A stretch of 64,000 nt of DNA from Lineolata rhizophorae (taxonomy: Eukaryota > Ascomycota > Dothideomycetes > Lineolatales > Lineolataceae), in assembly GCA_010093515.1 (NCBI GenBank), contig MU001681.1:139956-203955 (forward strand). The letters run 5' to 3'. This document shows positions 1 to 11,765 of this stretch, in pieces (position 1 is the stretch's first letter; every line of letters begins with the position of its first letter). A program made the translations under genes and the position numbers. The notes under the pieces were generated by a model. It did not search any database and was not told the DNA's origin. It saw nothing but the letters and a program-made list of their open reading frames with translations.

Positions 1-1509
1 TGGCGATGTCGCGCGACGCCAGCGAGGCGAGATAGAGCACTTTGGGCGGCTGCAGTGGCATACTGCAAGGATGAAACAGTCAGATAACGGAGATTCTCCG
101 AAGGCTAGACCTGAAATGAAAAATGCGGCAGCACAAGGAACGCAAGAAAAAAACAAAAACAAGATTTGACCCATGGAACAAACCAGAACAGCGGGGACCT
201 TCATGCGTACCGGAAAGTAAGCTCAAACCCGTCGTCCTCCTCGCGAACCCTCATGTTCGTCATGGTCATGATGCCGTAAGCCCCTTGCACGTTCAAGCTC
301 GACAGCGCCACGCTCGACGAGCTATGCCCCCGCGCGAGGGGTATCAAGTGGACCTTGTGCACGCCGATGGCCATGAAACAGACCGTGGTGGCGATCTTGG
401 TCAGGTCGTCGGACGAGTTCCGGCCCGTGCTCTTGGCGGGCCGTTGCACCACCTTGTAGATGGCGTAGTTGGGCGGCTCGTAGTCGCCCTCGCGCTCCAC
501 GACGCGCGCGCAACGGTTCGAGTTGCGCGGCGAGATGGGGTTCGTGTCGGCGAGGCGGACGGCGTCGGCGGCCGCCCGGATGTGCGTGAGCCAGGAGTCG
601 CGCTCGTCGGGCGCGTTGAACTGTATCATCATGGTGGAGCCGTTGTTGGCCTCCTCATCTAGGCAGGCGAACTCAATCGCGAAGAATGGCCTGCCGTCGT
701 CGATTTTGTACACGGCGACGATCTGGCGCAGCGGCGTTCCGAAGTCGCGAGGCCGCTCTTCGCCCGAGTGCTCCGAGTTGACCGTCTGGAGCTCCTGTTG
801 TGATCCTATCGACGGGCTGGAGCTATGTCGGGGGTTCGTGAGCCTACGGGCGACTGGTGGTGGTGAAATGCTGTCGATTGCGTTAGCCATGGCGCGGCGC
901 GGTATATAATTAATGTGACCACAAACGTGGGCTCGGGGTCACGAACATTGGGAACGACTCCGCAGCTCGGTGACAGTTCTTGAAGCGGAGTATGTGCGTC
1001 TCGGTCAAGACTAGGTATTCCTTCTTCTTTCGGAATAACGAGGAGCTCGTCTGCACCTCGCCGTGGTAGATGACGTTTCGGGAGCGGCCGTAGTTGTCCA
1101 GCGCATCTCCCCAGTTCACCGACGGCGCATTGGATGACGTGGACGTCAATGGCTCTTCCATGAAATCATTCGACCTCAACGAGCGGAACGAGCCAAAAAC
1201 CGAGGTCGGACGCCCGCTGCTGCCGCGCGATGCCGGCTGCGGAGCGGCGCCAACACCGTCGGGTGAGGGCACGTATTCCTCGATGCCGACATCAGGCTCC
1301 TTGGGCGGCGTGGAGCCATTGATCAAGTGGAAGGAGGGAGAGCGCTTCTTCTTAAGCACTCCGGACGCCAGAATGGGCGACGAGGACGCCCTGGGCTCCT
1401 TTTCCCTCTCCCGCGAGTCGTGGATGGTGGTGAGGGCGCTGAGCTGGGGTCGCGTGAACAAGGACCGCCGCTTTGGCATCCCACCGTCGGCCGACGAGTA
1501 TTGCGGCAT
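1..1509 (-). CDS. PH-domain protein, N-terminal part (runs off left edge)
   Basis: Partial gene with three visible exons: 947-1509, 211-843 and 1-62. The first in-frame ATG is at 1509 (protein begins MPQYSSADGG); upstream the frame has no ATG. Splicing at 947/843 joins an AT half codon to G (intron 103 bp, GTTCGT..GTAG). Splicing at 211/62 joins CG to T, and the frame then reads PLQPPKVLYLASLASRDIA to the window edge. The first ~130 residues are Ser/Pro-rich. A pleckstrin-homology-like fold follows (HGEV, KKKEYLVLTETHILRFK, then after the intron IVAVYKIDDGRPFFAIEF and a Trp-containing C-terminal helix, DSWLTHIRAAADAV). PH domains bind phosphoinositides or proteins at membranes. I recall fungal proteins of this type continuing into leucine-rich repeats, but that part lies outside the window. 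PH call fairly sure; overall function unknown. Confidence 0.75.
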
Positions 1510-4500
1510 CTCGGAGACGTTTCCGGAACTACCACGGCGAAGCCGACGGCAGGGGAAGGAGGTGAGGGGCGAAGGCGGAGGTGGAGGAAGGAGAGGCGGA
1601 GGAGGGTGGGCGGGACGCGGCGAGAGGGCGGACGGACGACAGACCCTGTTTGCAGCTTGGTTACTACGAGGTTGCGAGCAGCCAACGACGCGACGAAAAG
1701 CGCGCACACAAGCGCCTTCTTGTGCGCGGAGATGGCTTCCGACCACAAGCGGCGCCGGAGGTGCGTGGAGCGGGTCTGGGTGGCGTTGGCGGTGCTACAG
1801 GGCCGAGCGTGTTCTCGCGAGCTTCAGCCTCGAGCTTGCCGTCGGCGCGCCAGTTCACCGCACACTTCCGTAGGCGTCACCGCAGAGGCCTTTCGGCGGC
1901 GCAGGCCAATCCGGGAAAGGCCCGCAGAAGCACGACGCCGGCCGCAGCGACTAAAATCCAACAGGGACCGAGAATCCAGACACCAACTCACCTGTCAGAT
2001 CTCGGCGTCGCCCGGCACCGGCGGCAGCGAGAGGAGAGGAGGCTGCTCCGGCCAGCCAACGGCGGCAAAGCGATTAGGGCGGTGGCGGCTCCGACGGCAG
2101 TTCCGGAGGGGTCCTTTGGCAGATGCCGGCAAGAGAGGAGTGAGAGAAGGATGGGGTGAGGGGGGGAAAGCAGGTGAAGGAGAACAACGATGGAGAGAGA
2201 GGGAGGATACGATCTGCGCTGCACAGAGTCAACACACACACGCACACCACCGGCACCGGCCCCGGTCTTCTGCCAATGGACGACCTATTGGCGCGCGAGG
2301 CGAGCACTGAGCGCTCGGAGCTAGCACAGCGAAGCTGGCTCCCCACGCACACGCAGCGCACGCCCAGGCCCGAGATATTGTCGGCGGCGGCGGGCGGGTC
2401 TAACTCTGCCCACTCGCGCAGGTGCTAGGCGGATTCCGTCGACGGGCGACCGAGCTGGGCCGGGGCGCGGCGGAGAGGCGCTGGACAGGCGGCGAGCTGC
2501 CCGACGCGGGCGGAAATGGTTGGTTCGCCGCCTCGAAAGCTTGCTTTCCCTGCAGCGCTGCCACCCCAAGCGCGATAACATCATCGACCGGGTGCGGGCG
2601 CATCAATTGGGGCCTGCTTTTTAGCTTGCTTTGCTTGCTTCGGGCCCCTGACCCCCCCTCCCTCCCCCCTTCCGCGCTGCGGACCGACCAGGCACCGCCA
2701 GATTAAAAATGACATCGGTCCCAGACCCGCGCGCGACCAGATCTATTCCCGCCCACCGGCAGACCAGGCCCTACGGGGCTACATACAGGCGCAGACATTT
2801 GGACCTCGGTGCCCCCCTCCCGGCCCAGGGAGACGAGGACGCCTACAGCAAGGACAAGCCGGCGGGAAACGTCGGTGCTATTACGCTGTCGCCTCGCCTC
2901 CGCCGTACACAAGCACGCATGCGATTGTTATCAGGTGAGATGGCAATCTATGGTCAGGGATTCGGAGGCTAAAACTCGGGAATCGGGGGATCGTGAAGGC
3001 CAGGACTGGGGTGTGGGTGGGGAAGGGGCCGGCCGAGTCAAAGGGGGGTCTGTAGGTACGTGCTCCGTACATGCTGTAGGATGGAGGTGGCTGGCGCCCG
3101 GCGCTTGGCGCGCCGAATGACGGCTGGCCGGACAATGGGTTGTTCACTCCTACCACATGCGCCAGACGCAAGAAGGCAACCTTCGTGCCTCCCTGCCTCC
3201 GAAGGATGGAGGATTGTGTGGTAGCATGGAGCATGAATACTAACCTCGCCCGCCGGCCACTCCTTCTCTTGGCGCCGGACCACCAAAAATCCCTTGCGAA
3301 CAGAGCCCGCCGAACACTCGTTCGATTTCCGCTCACCCTACTGAAAATCAAAGCTTTCCCACGCCGTTTTCCCCGGGAGCTAAGACCAACACAAAAAGGC
3401 GCGGGCTCTCGGCCAGAAAACCCCATCGCAAAAGCGGACGGGGCTGCAGCAAAACCCTACCTGGTCCCTCCGCAGCATTCCGCGGGTCTTGACAGCTCCC
3501 GACAGCTCCACCAGCTAGCACCTAGCGCCCGAAAGGCTGCCGCCGTTCGCTGCCTCCTTTCAGGAAGGGGGCCCGGCACGAACGTTTCGATTGTCGTGAG
3601 CGAGAGACGCTGGGCGCCCGCAGGCGGCGGTGCGCGCTGAGGCCGCCGTCTCAACCACGCCGATCCACGGCTTCCGCGCCAATTGTCTCCTCTGCTTTCC
3701 TTTGCGTGTACCTGCGTGGTATGTACTTGCCGGGCCTCGGCAGCTCGACTGGGCCGGGCCGTCCTTCCATCATGCCGCCGGTTTGGCTTGCGGACGCTCC
3801 CGGGGCCGTGTGCGCGGCGGGCATCGTTCCGCTCGACGCGCTCCCAGCGGGACTGGTACGTACGTAGTGCCAGAAAAGCTCCGGCTCGGAAACCGGGTTG
3901 TTCCGTGGCGATGCCCTCGTCCCTTCGAGCTCAGGGTCCAACCCGTGGCGCTTTCAGCCTCCCGGCCAGAGCTTGTTCCTCTCACGTGAGAGCACGCTTG
4001 TCTCGGCGGAGTGCGTACGTACGGAGTACCTAGTCAGTCAGTCAGCCAGCCAGCCAGCCCCAGGCCCGATGCCGAGGCACGCGAGAACCGAAAGGGGGGA
4101 AATGTCGTTGCTGTACCGTGCTCCGTAGTCGAGCGGTTCGTCTGCACAGCCTCTCCGCCTCTCAGCCCTAAGCCAAAGTCGAAAAAGCAAAAGCTTTACG
4201 GAGTACATACGTATGCAGGGGGCCAATAGCTCCGCCACAGGCACACGCAACATCAGAGCTCCCAATTCCCAGGCTTCCGTACTCAGCGCATCTTCCCAAC
4301 CGCAAGGAGTAACTGTTTTGGTGCATCCGCACATTCCGCGCACGCGTGAATGGGTGCTATTCCGAGCAACACACGGCCCACCAGGTGACTTTCTCTCAAA
4401 GTGGCCCGTTCTGCAAATCTCAATCTACCCTTAACCTTGCATGAAAGGACATTACGACGCAACTGCAACGGCGGGAAAAAGGCTTCGAAAGAAGGGGAAT

Positions 4501-5082
4501 CGAATTCGCTTTCTAATGCCACTAGAGCAAGCCGAGATGAGCCGGCCCAAAAAGAACAATCCCACTCCATATCCGCATACCTCGGTACGCCACAAGGCCC
4601 TCCAAACAGATGGACACAAACGTGCAGCTGCAACGCCCCGAAAAGAGCGGAGAAGGCTAGGTAGAGACGCCAAAAGATAGGCAGACAATACCGTGCGTAC
4701 CAGCAGGCAGCCCTAGCATCGCCGCGCCCGCCAACGATGAACGACCAAAAACGCCATTCGTGCCTCCAAAAAAGCCATCTCCCTCGCCTTTCCGCACAAA
4801 CAAGGTTCAAAATGATGACGACACGGTCTAAGCCGACTGAAGTCCAACAATCGCCGTGAGAAGGCGTCGCGCCAGGAGACCCCAAGAAAAGCAGATGCGC
4901 AATGAAGTGGCAGAAACCGAGCAAAAGGAGAGGAAAGCATGCCGGTCATGATGCGGACGAAAGCAACACCCGAGCCAGCGCATCAGCACCAGCAACAGCA
5001 CCACCCAGCATGCAACACAGCCAGCAGTCGAACCCCCTCACCCCTCCCCCTTCCCCCTTAGATTAAAACCGTCCATATTTCC

Positions 5083-5083
<1 letters not shown>
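1510..5083. other. 3.6 kb intergenic region, no gene seen
   Basis: No frame here has a recognisable domain or a convincing exon chain. The open frames on both strands are rich in Arg, Pro and Ser, as expected of random GC-rich DNA. It holds the promoter and leader of the PH-domain gene, an AC-rich run near 2230-2250, a tetranucleotide tract (AGTC then AGCC) at about 4030-4058, and two TACGGAGTAC elements (4019-4029 and 4197-4206). Confidence 0.5.
4030..4058. repeat. AGTC/AGCC tetranucleotide tract
   Basis: Directly after a GTACGGAGTAC element the sequence runs through about three AGTC units and then about four AGCC units. It is a simple repeat in non-coding DNA with no gene at hand. Confidence 0.8.

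Positions 5084-5149
<66 letters not shown>
5084..5149. repeat. 66-base poly-C run (poly-G on the minus strand)
   Basis: An uninterrupted run of 66 C on the plus strand. It begins 9 nt downstream of the stop codon of the minus-strand acyltransferase gene (stop at 5161-5159), so that gene's transcript would have a G66 tract at the head of its 3' UTR, unless it is cleaved before. The true length may differ because such runs are error-prone in cloning, sequencing and assembly. Confidence 0.97.
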
Positions 5150-5151
<2 letters not shown>

Positions 5152-5158
5152 GGGACAC

Positions 5159-6846
5159 TCACCCCCTCAACCCAAACCACCGCACAAAGACAAACGCATA
5201 CACCGCATACAACGCCCGCACCACCCTCCAGACCCACACCAGCGCCCACGCGCCCAGCACAGCCGGCACGAAAATCTGCAGCACCTCGACCGGATTCCGC
5301 GGCCTCACCTCCGTCTCGATGTACCCCGCGCCCTTCCCGCCCCTCTTCTCCGCCCGCGGCCCGCCCGTCGCCCCGCCATTCGCCCTGGCCTCGCCGTTCA
5401 TCCCCGCCGGCCCGGCCTCGGGCCCGTCCTCGCCGTCGTCGGCCGGGAAGCGCCCCACGCGCACGTACGTCTCCATCAGCTCGTCCTTCTCGCGCCAGCG
5501 GGCCCGCAGCCAGGCCTCGAAGGCGGGCGCGTCGCCCGACGGGATGTCGGCGGTGCGGAAGCGGCGCCAGTGCATGTTGACCGACTTGGGCGGCCGGCCC
5601 TCGAAGTAGGTCGAGCGGAGGGTGAAGATGTCCTGGCCGAACTGGCCGCGTCTGGTCGTTGCGAGAGGGCCGGGGAAGGGTGCTCCGATCAGCAAAAAAT
5701 AATAATAATAATAAATAATAAATGAAAATGGGTACGAGAAAAGGTGAGGGAGAAAAGGGAAAACACGGAGGAGGAAGGTTCACTCACGGAATGCCCTCGT
5801 ACGCGACGGTGCAGTCGTACACCCACTCGACCGTCTGCTTCAGCTCCTCGAGGCAGAACATCAGCCCCGTGCTGCGCGGCAGCAGCACGTGGCGCATGTC
5901 CTCCTGGGCCGTCTTCGCGGCCCACTTGGCGCTCGCCTGGCGGCTGTTGGCGCTCAGGTTTGTGCCCTCGGGGAAGATCAAGAGCCACATGGGGTCCAGC
6001 GAGGGCTTCCTGGGGCCTCTGTCGGCCTTTGGGTCGGCGGCCGCCTCCGCCTCCGCCTCCGCGGCCGCCTCCTCTTCCTCCCTCGCCCGGGCCATGGGCC
6101 CCGAGTGGCGCGAGTTCAGCTTGCGGAGCCGGTGCATGAAGCGCGGCTTGTCCGTGGCCCACTTGCGGCTCAGGAAGACGAAGCCGTAGAACATCATGCC
6201 CTGGCCGATGACGGGGATCCACCTGAGGCTCTCCTTGAGGATGATGTAGATGTGGCCGTGCATGCGGGCCGTGTAAGCGACCCACCAGAGGTACAGCCAG
6301 TCGGTGTAGATCTGGTGGTTGGCGACGAGGATGAGGCGCGAGGGGAAGTCGCACTCGAGGCGGCCGTCGGGCAGCTGGTGCAGCTGGCCGCGCACCGAGG
6401 CGTCGCCCGACACCCGCACCAGCGTCGGCGACCACCACTGCGTCATGGTCGTGATGAGCAGCCCAAAGTTCTGCTTCGTCACCGCCATGTACGCGTAGTA
6501 GAGGTCCTGGTCGGCGAAGTAGAGCCAGGCGCCGCAGAGCTGCGAGAAGAGGATGCTGGCCGCGCGCGCGCGCAAGCGTCCGAGTCAGTCGAGGCCACTT
6601 CGCTCCGACTGTCGGGGAGGAGACGCAGCAAGAAACACCGACTCACCAGCAACAGCTCCCAAAGAAATACAGCGCGAACAAGAACATTCGCAGCGCCTGC
6701 ATGTAGTTCCCATGCTTGACGGGCCCGCCCGGATGCAGCATCTCGCCGGCGGCCATCTTCTCCGACTGGCCCACGCCGTCCGGCACGGCCGCGCCGCCGC
6801 CGCCGTCCGGCCGCTGATGTCGCTTCTTCAGCCCCTCTGCATTCAT
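5159..6846 (-). CDS. Lysophospholipid acyltransferase (PlsC/LPLAT family, Cst26-like)
   Basis: Three exons: 6647-6846, 5788-6555 and 5159-5651. The phases close exactly (1461 nt, 486 aa). It probably transfers acyl chains from acyl-CoA to lysophospholipids at the ER or lipid droplet. Visible motifs are the HX4D-type block NHQIYTDW (about residue 140), the lysocardiolipin/LPGAT-like stretch ESLRWIPVIGQGMMFYGFVF, and the phosphate-binding block FPEGTNLS. Splicing restores YEGIPRGQFGQDIFTL, the conserved segment of this family, which supports the 5651 acceptor. There are hydrophobic segments near the N terminus (ALRMFLFALYFFGSCC) and the C terminus (VLQIFVPAVLGAWALVWVW). A Glu/Ala-rich insertion lies between the two catalytic blocks. 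Closest named relative by memory: yeast Cst26/Psi1. The start ATG at 6846 is well placed. Family is sure; exact substrate is not. Confidence 0.88.
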
Positions 6847-9168
6847 GGCGTGCGCGACTGGGTGGATCTGAGGGAGAGCGAGAGAGGGACGTGGTGTCGC
6901 GCGGCGGAACGAGCAGGCAGCAAAACGCAGCCCTTATCGATACGAGGGGGGACCTAGCCGTAGCGAGCTTCAGTGCGTCGGGTGCAGCGTCAGCGATAGC
7001 CCGACGTGCGAACAAAAAACCAAACCAAAAAAGAACCCAAAAATAAGCAAAATACAAGGCACACGACAGCCAAACGCCCAAAAAGCGGGTGTGCGCCGTG
7101 GCCCTTCAGCACAAAAAAAAAAAAGGTGTGGAAAACCACGCACGCACGCACCGAGATGCACAGCAGCCAAAAAAGCCGGGGGGGGGCCCGCGTGCGCCCC
7201 AGCAACAAGGGAGATCGCGTGCCGCCGGCGCCGGCGCTCGAAGCCAGCCGAAGCGCTTCCCTCCGCGGTGCCGTCGTGCCTTGCGCCGGGGGGGGGGAGC
7301 TCCCGCGTCCGCCCTGCTATGTATGTATGTGCAACACTCGCGGTCGGCGGTTGCGGATGGCCGTGCGGGAGCGCGCGGGCACAGCAGGTGGCCACGCTCG
7401 CGGCGGGCGCGGGCTACGGCGTAGGTATGTGCGGGCGAGCGCGTGTCGAGTCGCGGCGGCCGGGGCGGCGGTACGTGGGCAGGCTGCCTGCGTGCTCCGT
7501 GGGAAGCTGCGGACAGGTATGTATTCGCGGCGGGTGCAGGGGCGGCGGGACTGGCGGGAGGCGGCGGATGACGGACGGCGCCGGGGACAAGGGCGACGAC
7601 GGCGGTGACGGGGCGGGCGGGGGTGAGCTGGCGTGCGAGCGGGGATAGCGAGGGCGAGTCGACGCTCGTGCCGTGGACGTGCAAGACTCAGGAAAGGCAG
7701 CCCTGGCTGGCGCCGAGCTGGCGCTGTGCTGGTGCCGGTGGGACCCCGGCGCAGCGTCACAGGGCGGCCGTCCAGGCGGTCAAGAAGGCGCAGCCACCTT
7801 GCCTGCCTCGGGCCGGTGGCTGGGGAGCTGGCACACGCACCGCCTGTGGCGCAGAATCCGGGGCTTAGTGGCATCGGGCACGAGCCACGAGCTTCTGGGT
7901 GTGTCGTGTAGCAGGAGAACGCATCGTGGGCCACCAAGCACGCCCGCAGACCGACTTGTAAACCAAGACCGAAAGATTTTTATTCCTCAGGTGGCACGCG
8001 CATGCCGTTTTCCCGTGCGCGTCCGAGAAAATCCATCCAATTAAACTCGGCCGAGTTTCCTTTCCATGCTGTACACTGATATATACTTCGATATTCGCTC
8101 CCTTTGCTCGCCAACTAATAACGAGTACGACCCCGTTACTCGCTTGCTCCATCTCCTTCCAGTCTCCCTTCCCTGTATACAACCATCCCACCACCAAGCG
8201 AAAGTTTTCGATTCGAACAGGGAAAAAAAAAAAAAAAAGGAATTCAAACTCTGCCCTCCCATCTAATGAGTAATTTCCACGCAAAACATTTGAAAAGATA
8301 ACGCCCGGATGCTCAAAGACGTGGCTACTCTCCTTCTCCTTCCCTTTCCCTCCCCTTTTCCCTTGTTTCGCCCAACCCTCATGCATAACGGCAGATGCGG
8401 GAATCTCAGACAAGACGACGCAAAAGCCCCTCCCATCCCCTCCGCCTCTCCCGGGACGGGACACGGGAGAGAGGATGGGTCGGGGTCGGCAGACCCTAAA
8501 AGGTCCGCGGGCAGCCGGGGTATCTCAAAGTTGCGTTAAAAAAGATTCATCAGATGGAAGTCGTGCAAGTCGTGTGCCGGGCTGGCAGGGCGCCCAACGA
8601 GCGGACCGACCAAGGACAAGAAGAAAAAAGGACAGGTAGACGGAATACCGAAATCATCGACACCCTCGCTCGTGCTTTTGTAGATGATAGGAAAAAAAAA
8701 GGCCGCAGGAAACCAGGGACGAACAAACTTGCGAGCAGTCGTCAATTACCACCGATACATCGCAGGTTTCGTAACAGGTTCAAATGGGAAATCAAAGCCA
8801 CCAAGGGGAGACAAAATGTAGACAAAAGAGGGGCTTAAGAAGCAGGTGGGAAAAGGAAAATAAAAGTCAACCAAGTCATGATACTGGTACACTCTTTAAA
8901 AAAAAAAATGAAAAAATGAAAAAAAAAGTAAAGAATCAAGAAAATTCGTATATGTTCTTTCTTTCTTTCCGTCTTTTTTTTCCCCCTCCTTTTCTTTTTT
9001 CTTCTCTCCAGGCCGTCTCAAATCAGCCGTGCAGGTGGAGCAGTGTAGGTTCTCTCCCCTTCCCGCCGTCGGCCAGCAAGGTGCTGGTAGGGAGCAGCTG
9101 GACCCGTCAATAAACGAACTCGCCCCGAAAAAAGAAAAAGAAAGAAGGGACTGAGAGACACTACACCC
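6847..9168. other. 2.3 kb intergenic region, no gene seen
   Basis: It lies between the start of the acyltransferase and the stop of the YDR124W-like gene, both on the minus strand. It contains A-rich tracts (about 7010-7130, 8220-8240, 8890-8930) and pyrimidine tracts, but no exon chain or domain that I can recognise. Confidence 0.5.
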
Positions 9169-11765
9169 CTACACCCCATCCCACCCAGCGTCACCCCCAC
9201 CTCCTCCTCCTCCTCCCCCTCCCCCTCCCCCTCTCCCTCCCCTCCCCCTATGCCCCCCAAACTCCGCCTGCATGGCCGCCGCCGCGGCCTCGTGCCAGCC
9301 CATCATCGGGACGAGCTGCTGCTGGCACTGCTGGTGCTGGTGGTGCTGGTGGTGCGGCGGCGGCGGCGACGTGGCGTCCTCGGGCGAGATGGGCAGGCCC
9401 GGGACCTGCGACAGGGGCGGGAGGAACGGGTGGTGGGCGTGGTGGTGCGGGTGCGCGAACGGCGCGGGCAAGCCCGCGTGGGGCGCGCCGTACGCGACCG
9501 GCAGGGCGAAGTGCGGGTCCAGCGGCGCGTGCGACGGCGGCGGCGGCGGCGGTGCCGGGTAGCGCCCGTCGTCCAGCCCCAGGTGGCTCGTCGACGAGAT
9601 CAGGTCCGGGCTCTGCCCCAGGCGGCGCGGGCCCTGCAGGCCGGCCTCGCTCTCGTCCTCGGCCTCGGCGTCGTCGGCGTCCACGCCGGCGCCGCCAACG
9701 GCTTCGGCCGCCGCCGCCGCCGCCGCCGCCGACGAGCGCCGCCGCTTGCTCCCCGTCCCGCTGCCCCGGCGCCCCCCGGCCGTCGCCGCCGCCGCCGTCA
9801 GCTTGCGGTACTTCTTGACCGGCACGCGCGTGGCCGCGTCGAGCCCGTCGGCCTCGAACTCCTCCTCCAGCTCGGCCACGGCGTACAGCGACTCGAACAG
9901 GACCTCGCGGTGGCGCGTCTGCTCGGCCGAGTCGCGCGGGTTCTTGAGCGAGACGTTCTTGGTCGCGTCGCGCAGGACGTCGGTCCAGCGCGGCAGCGGC
10001 AGCGCCCCCCCGGCGGCGGCGCTGGCGGCGCTGCCCGGGGCGCCGCAGTCGCCGCCGTCGCCGCCGCCGTCGCTGCCGCTGCCGCCGCCGTTGCCGGCGC
10101 CGCTCCCGCTGCTGCTCCCCTTGGGCCGCCCCAGCACCTCGTCCACCTCGATGCCGCCGCGCCACCGCAGCCGCAGGATGTGGATCGCCAGCGCCATGCG
10201 GTCCTGCTTCTTCTGGTGGTCCGGCTCCGTGTGCGCGACGCGGGCGCGCGGCCACCACGGCGGGATCGTGTCCGGCCGGTCGCGGCTCTTGGCCAGCGGC
10301 CCGCGCTCGCGCTTCGACGACGCGATGTACGGGTACTTGGTCTGCTTGCGCGGCTGGATCTTCTTGATCCACGCCTTCAGGATCGTCTTGAGCGCCAGCT
10401 GCTGGATCTCGTCCAGCCGTTGGTAGTAGAAGGCGCGCACCGCCGCCCGGTCGCTGATGTCCAGGTAGTCGTCGCCCACGCACTCGAGCTTCCGCGTCAC
10501 CTTGACCGGCGTCGCCAGCGGCGCGTCGACGTCGTCCTGGGCCCGTCCGCCGCTCGGGACGAGCGCCAGGCCGTCGCCGCCGCCCTCGCCCTCGCCGTCC
10601 TCGTCGTCCACGTCGACGTCGTACTCGTCGTCCGAGTCCTGCCGGCGGCGCTTGGACCACGTCGCCCTGTACTGCGGGTAGAGGGGCTGGGGCGGGAACT
10701 GCGCCGTGTGCCGCAGGGCTACGGCGCCGTGGCCCAGAGACGACTCCGAAGGCGCCACGTCCGTGGGCGACGGCCTGCTCTCGACGTCCGAGTCGAGCAC
10801 GTCGCCGGGGATGATGGGGTCCGGGACGCAGCTGTCCGTGGTGCCGTCCGGGGAGGGAAGCTGCGCGGCCGCGGCCGCGGCGGCGTCGCCGCGCGGGCGA
10901 GCGTGCTGCGAGTACACCCGGGGGTCGGCGAAGACGTAGGGCGCGAAGCGGTACGAGTAAGCGTCGTCGCTAATGGCGGGCGGCTGCGGCGGCTGCGGCG
11001 GCGGCGGCGAGGAGCTGCAGAAGCTGGGCGGGTTCGATGACGACGGCGGCAGCCTCTTCTCGCCCAGGAGCACCTTGTTGGTGGCCGGGTCCCGGGACAC
11101 GACGATGAAGTGGCCCTTGTCCGGCAAGCCGAAGCGCTCGAACTCGGCCGCCAGAAGCCGGTCGGCGTGCGGGGGCAGCGGCGCGATAACGTCGACGCCT
11201 GGAGACTAGCGGGAGACAAAGAAGTTAGCTGCCGCTCTCTGGGCAATATATTTGCTTCGGACAGCATGGTTGCGGCGCGGCGCGGCCGGGAGGGGGGGGG
11301 TGGAGGACGGTGATAGGACGCCCCGTGCGGCGCGGGAGCTCCCCCGGCCACTGGCCCCCCCACCCCCTAAAACTCCCCCACCAACAGGCCAAATGCGGGG
11401 TTTCGAGGCTGGCGATGGGCGCAGCCGCAGGTCGTCCAACCATAGGTGGCCGGGGCACCCACCTGTTGCAGCATGGCCGCGGCATCGTCGAAACATCGCC
11501 GCTCGCCGACCCGCATCGCGTCAGCTGCTCCGATTTCAGCGGACGCCGCCAACGCTCCCGTAGCGGGCGCATGCGCGGCGAAACCGCCGAGTTGCTGCTG
11601 CTGCTGTTGCTGTTGTTGCGACGCGAACTGCTTCCTCGCGCCGGAGTCCTGCGGCGAAACGCATGGGCCTACCAGGGAGAAGACGCTGGGGTCGAACTCG
11701 TCGTGCGGGCTCGGACGTCGCAGCTCGTCGTCCAGGTCGGGCTTGCTGATGCGCTTGAGATACAT
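9169..11765 (-). CDS. YDR124W-like helical-bundle domain protein (DUF2841 type)
   Basis: Two exons: 11463-11765 and 9169-11205, joined in phase 0 by a 257-bp intron (CAG|GTGGGT..GCTAG|TCT). Total 779 aa. The N-terminal exon begins MYLKRISKPDLDDE and holds a nine-Gln run. The second exon has the conserved core: a region beginning ERFGLPDKGHFIVVSRDP, and the helical block at about residues 330-430 with KTILKAWIKKIQPRKQTKYP, PPWWP, HTEPDHQKKQDRMALAIHIL. This matches my memory of the fungal DUF2841 / YDR124W-like helical bundle domain. The rest is low complexity: Ser/Pro/Gly/Ala-rich spacers, acidic runs, a basic SKRRR patch, a His/Pro-rich region and a C-terminal RGRGGRGG plus poly-Gly tail. It is probably nuclear, but molecular function is unknown. 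An ATG further upstream is not visible in frame (the frame continues to 11951 without one), which supports 11765. Confidence 0.8.

Noticed and set aside
9250-11040. 596-codon open frame on the plus strand, antisense to the YDR124W-like gene
   Set aside because: It mirrors GC-rich codons of the real gene, is mostly Arg/Ala/Val/Gly, and has no domain. The minus strand has the conserved motifs and proper splice sites.
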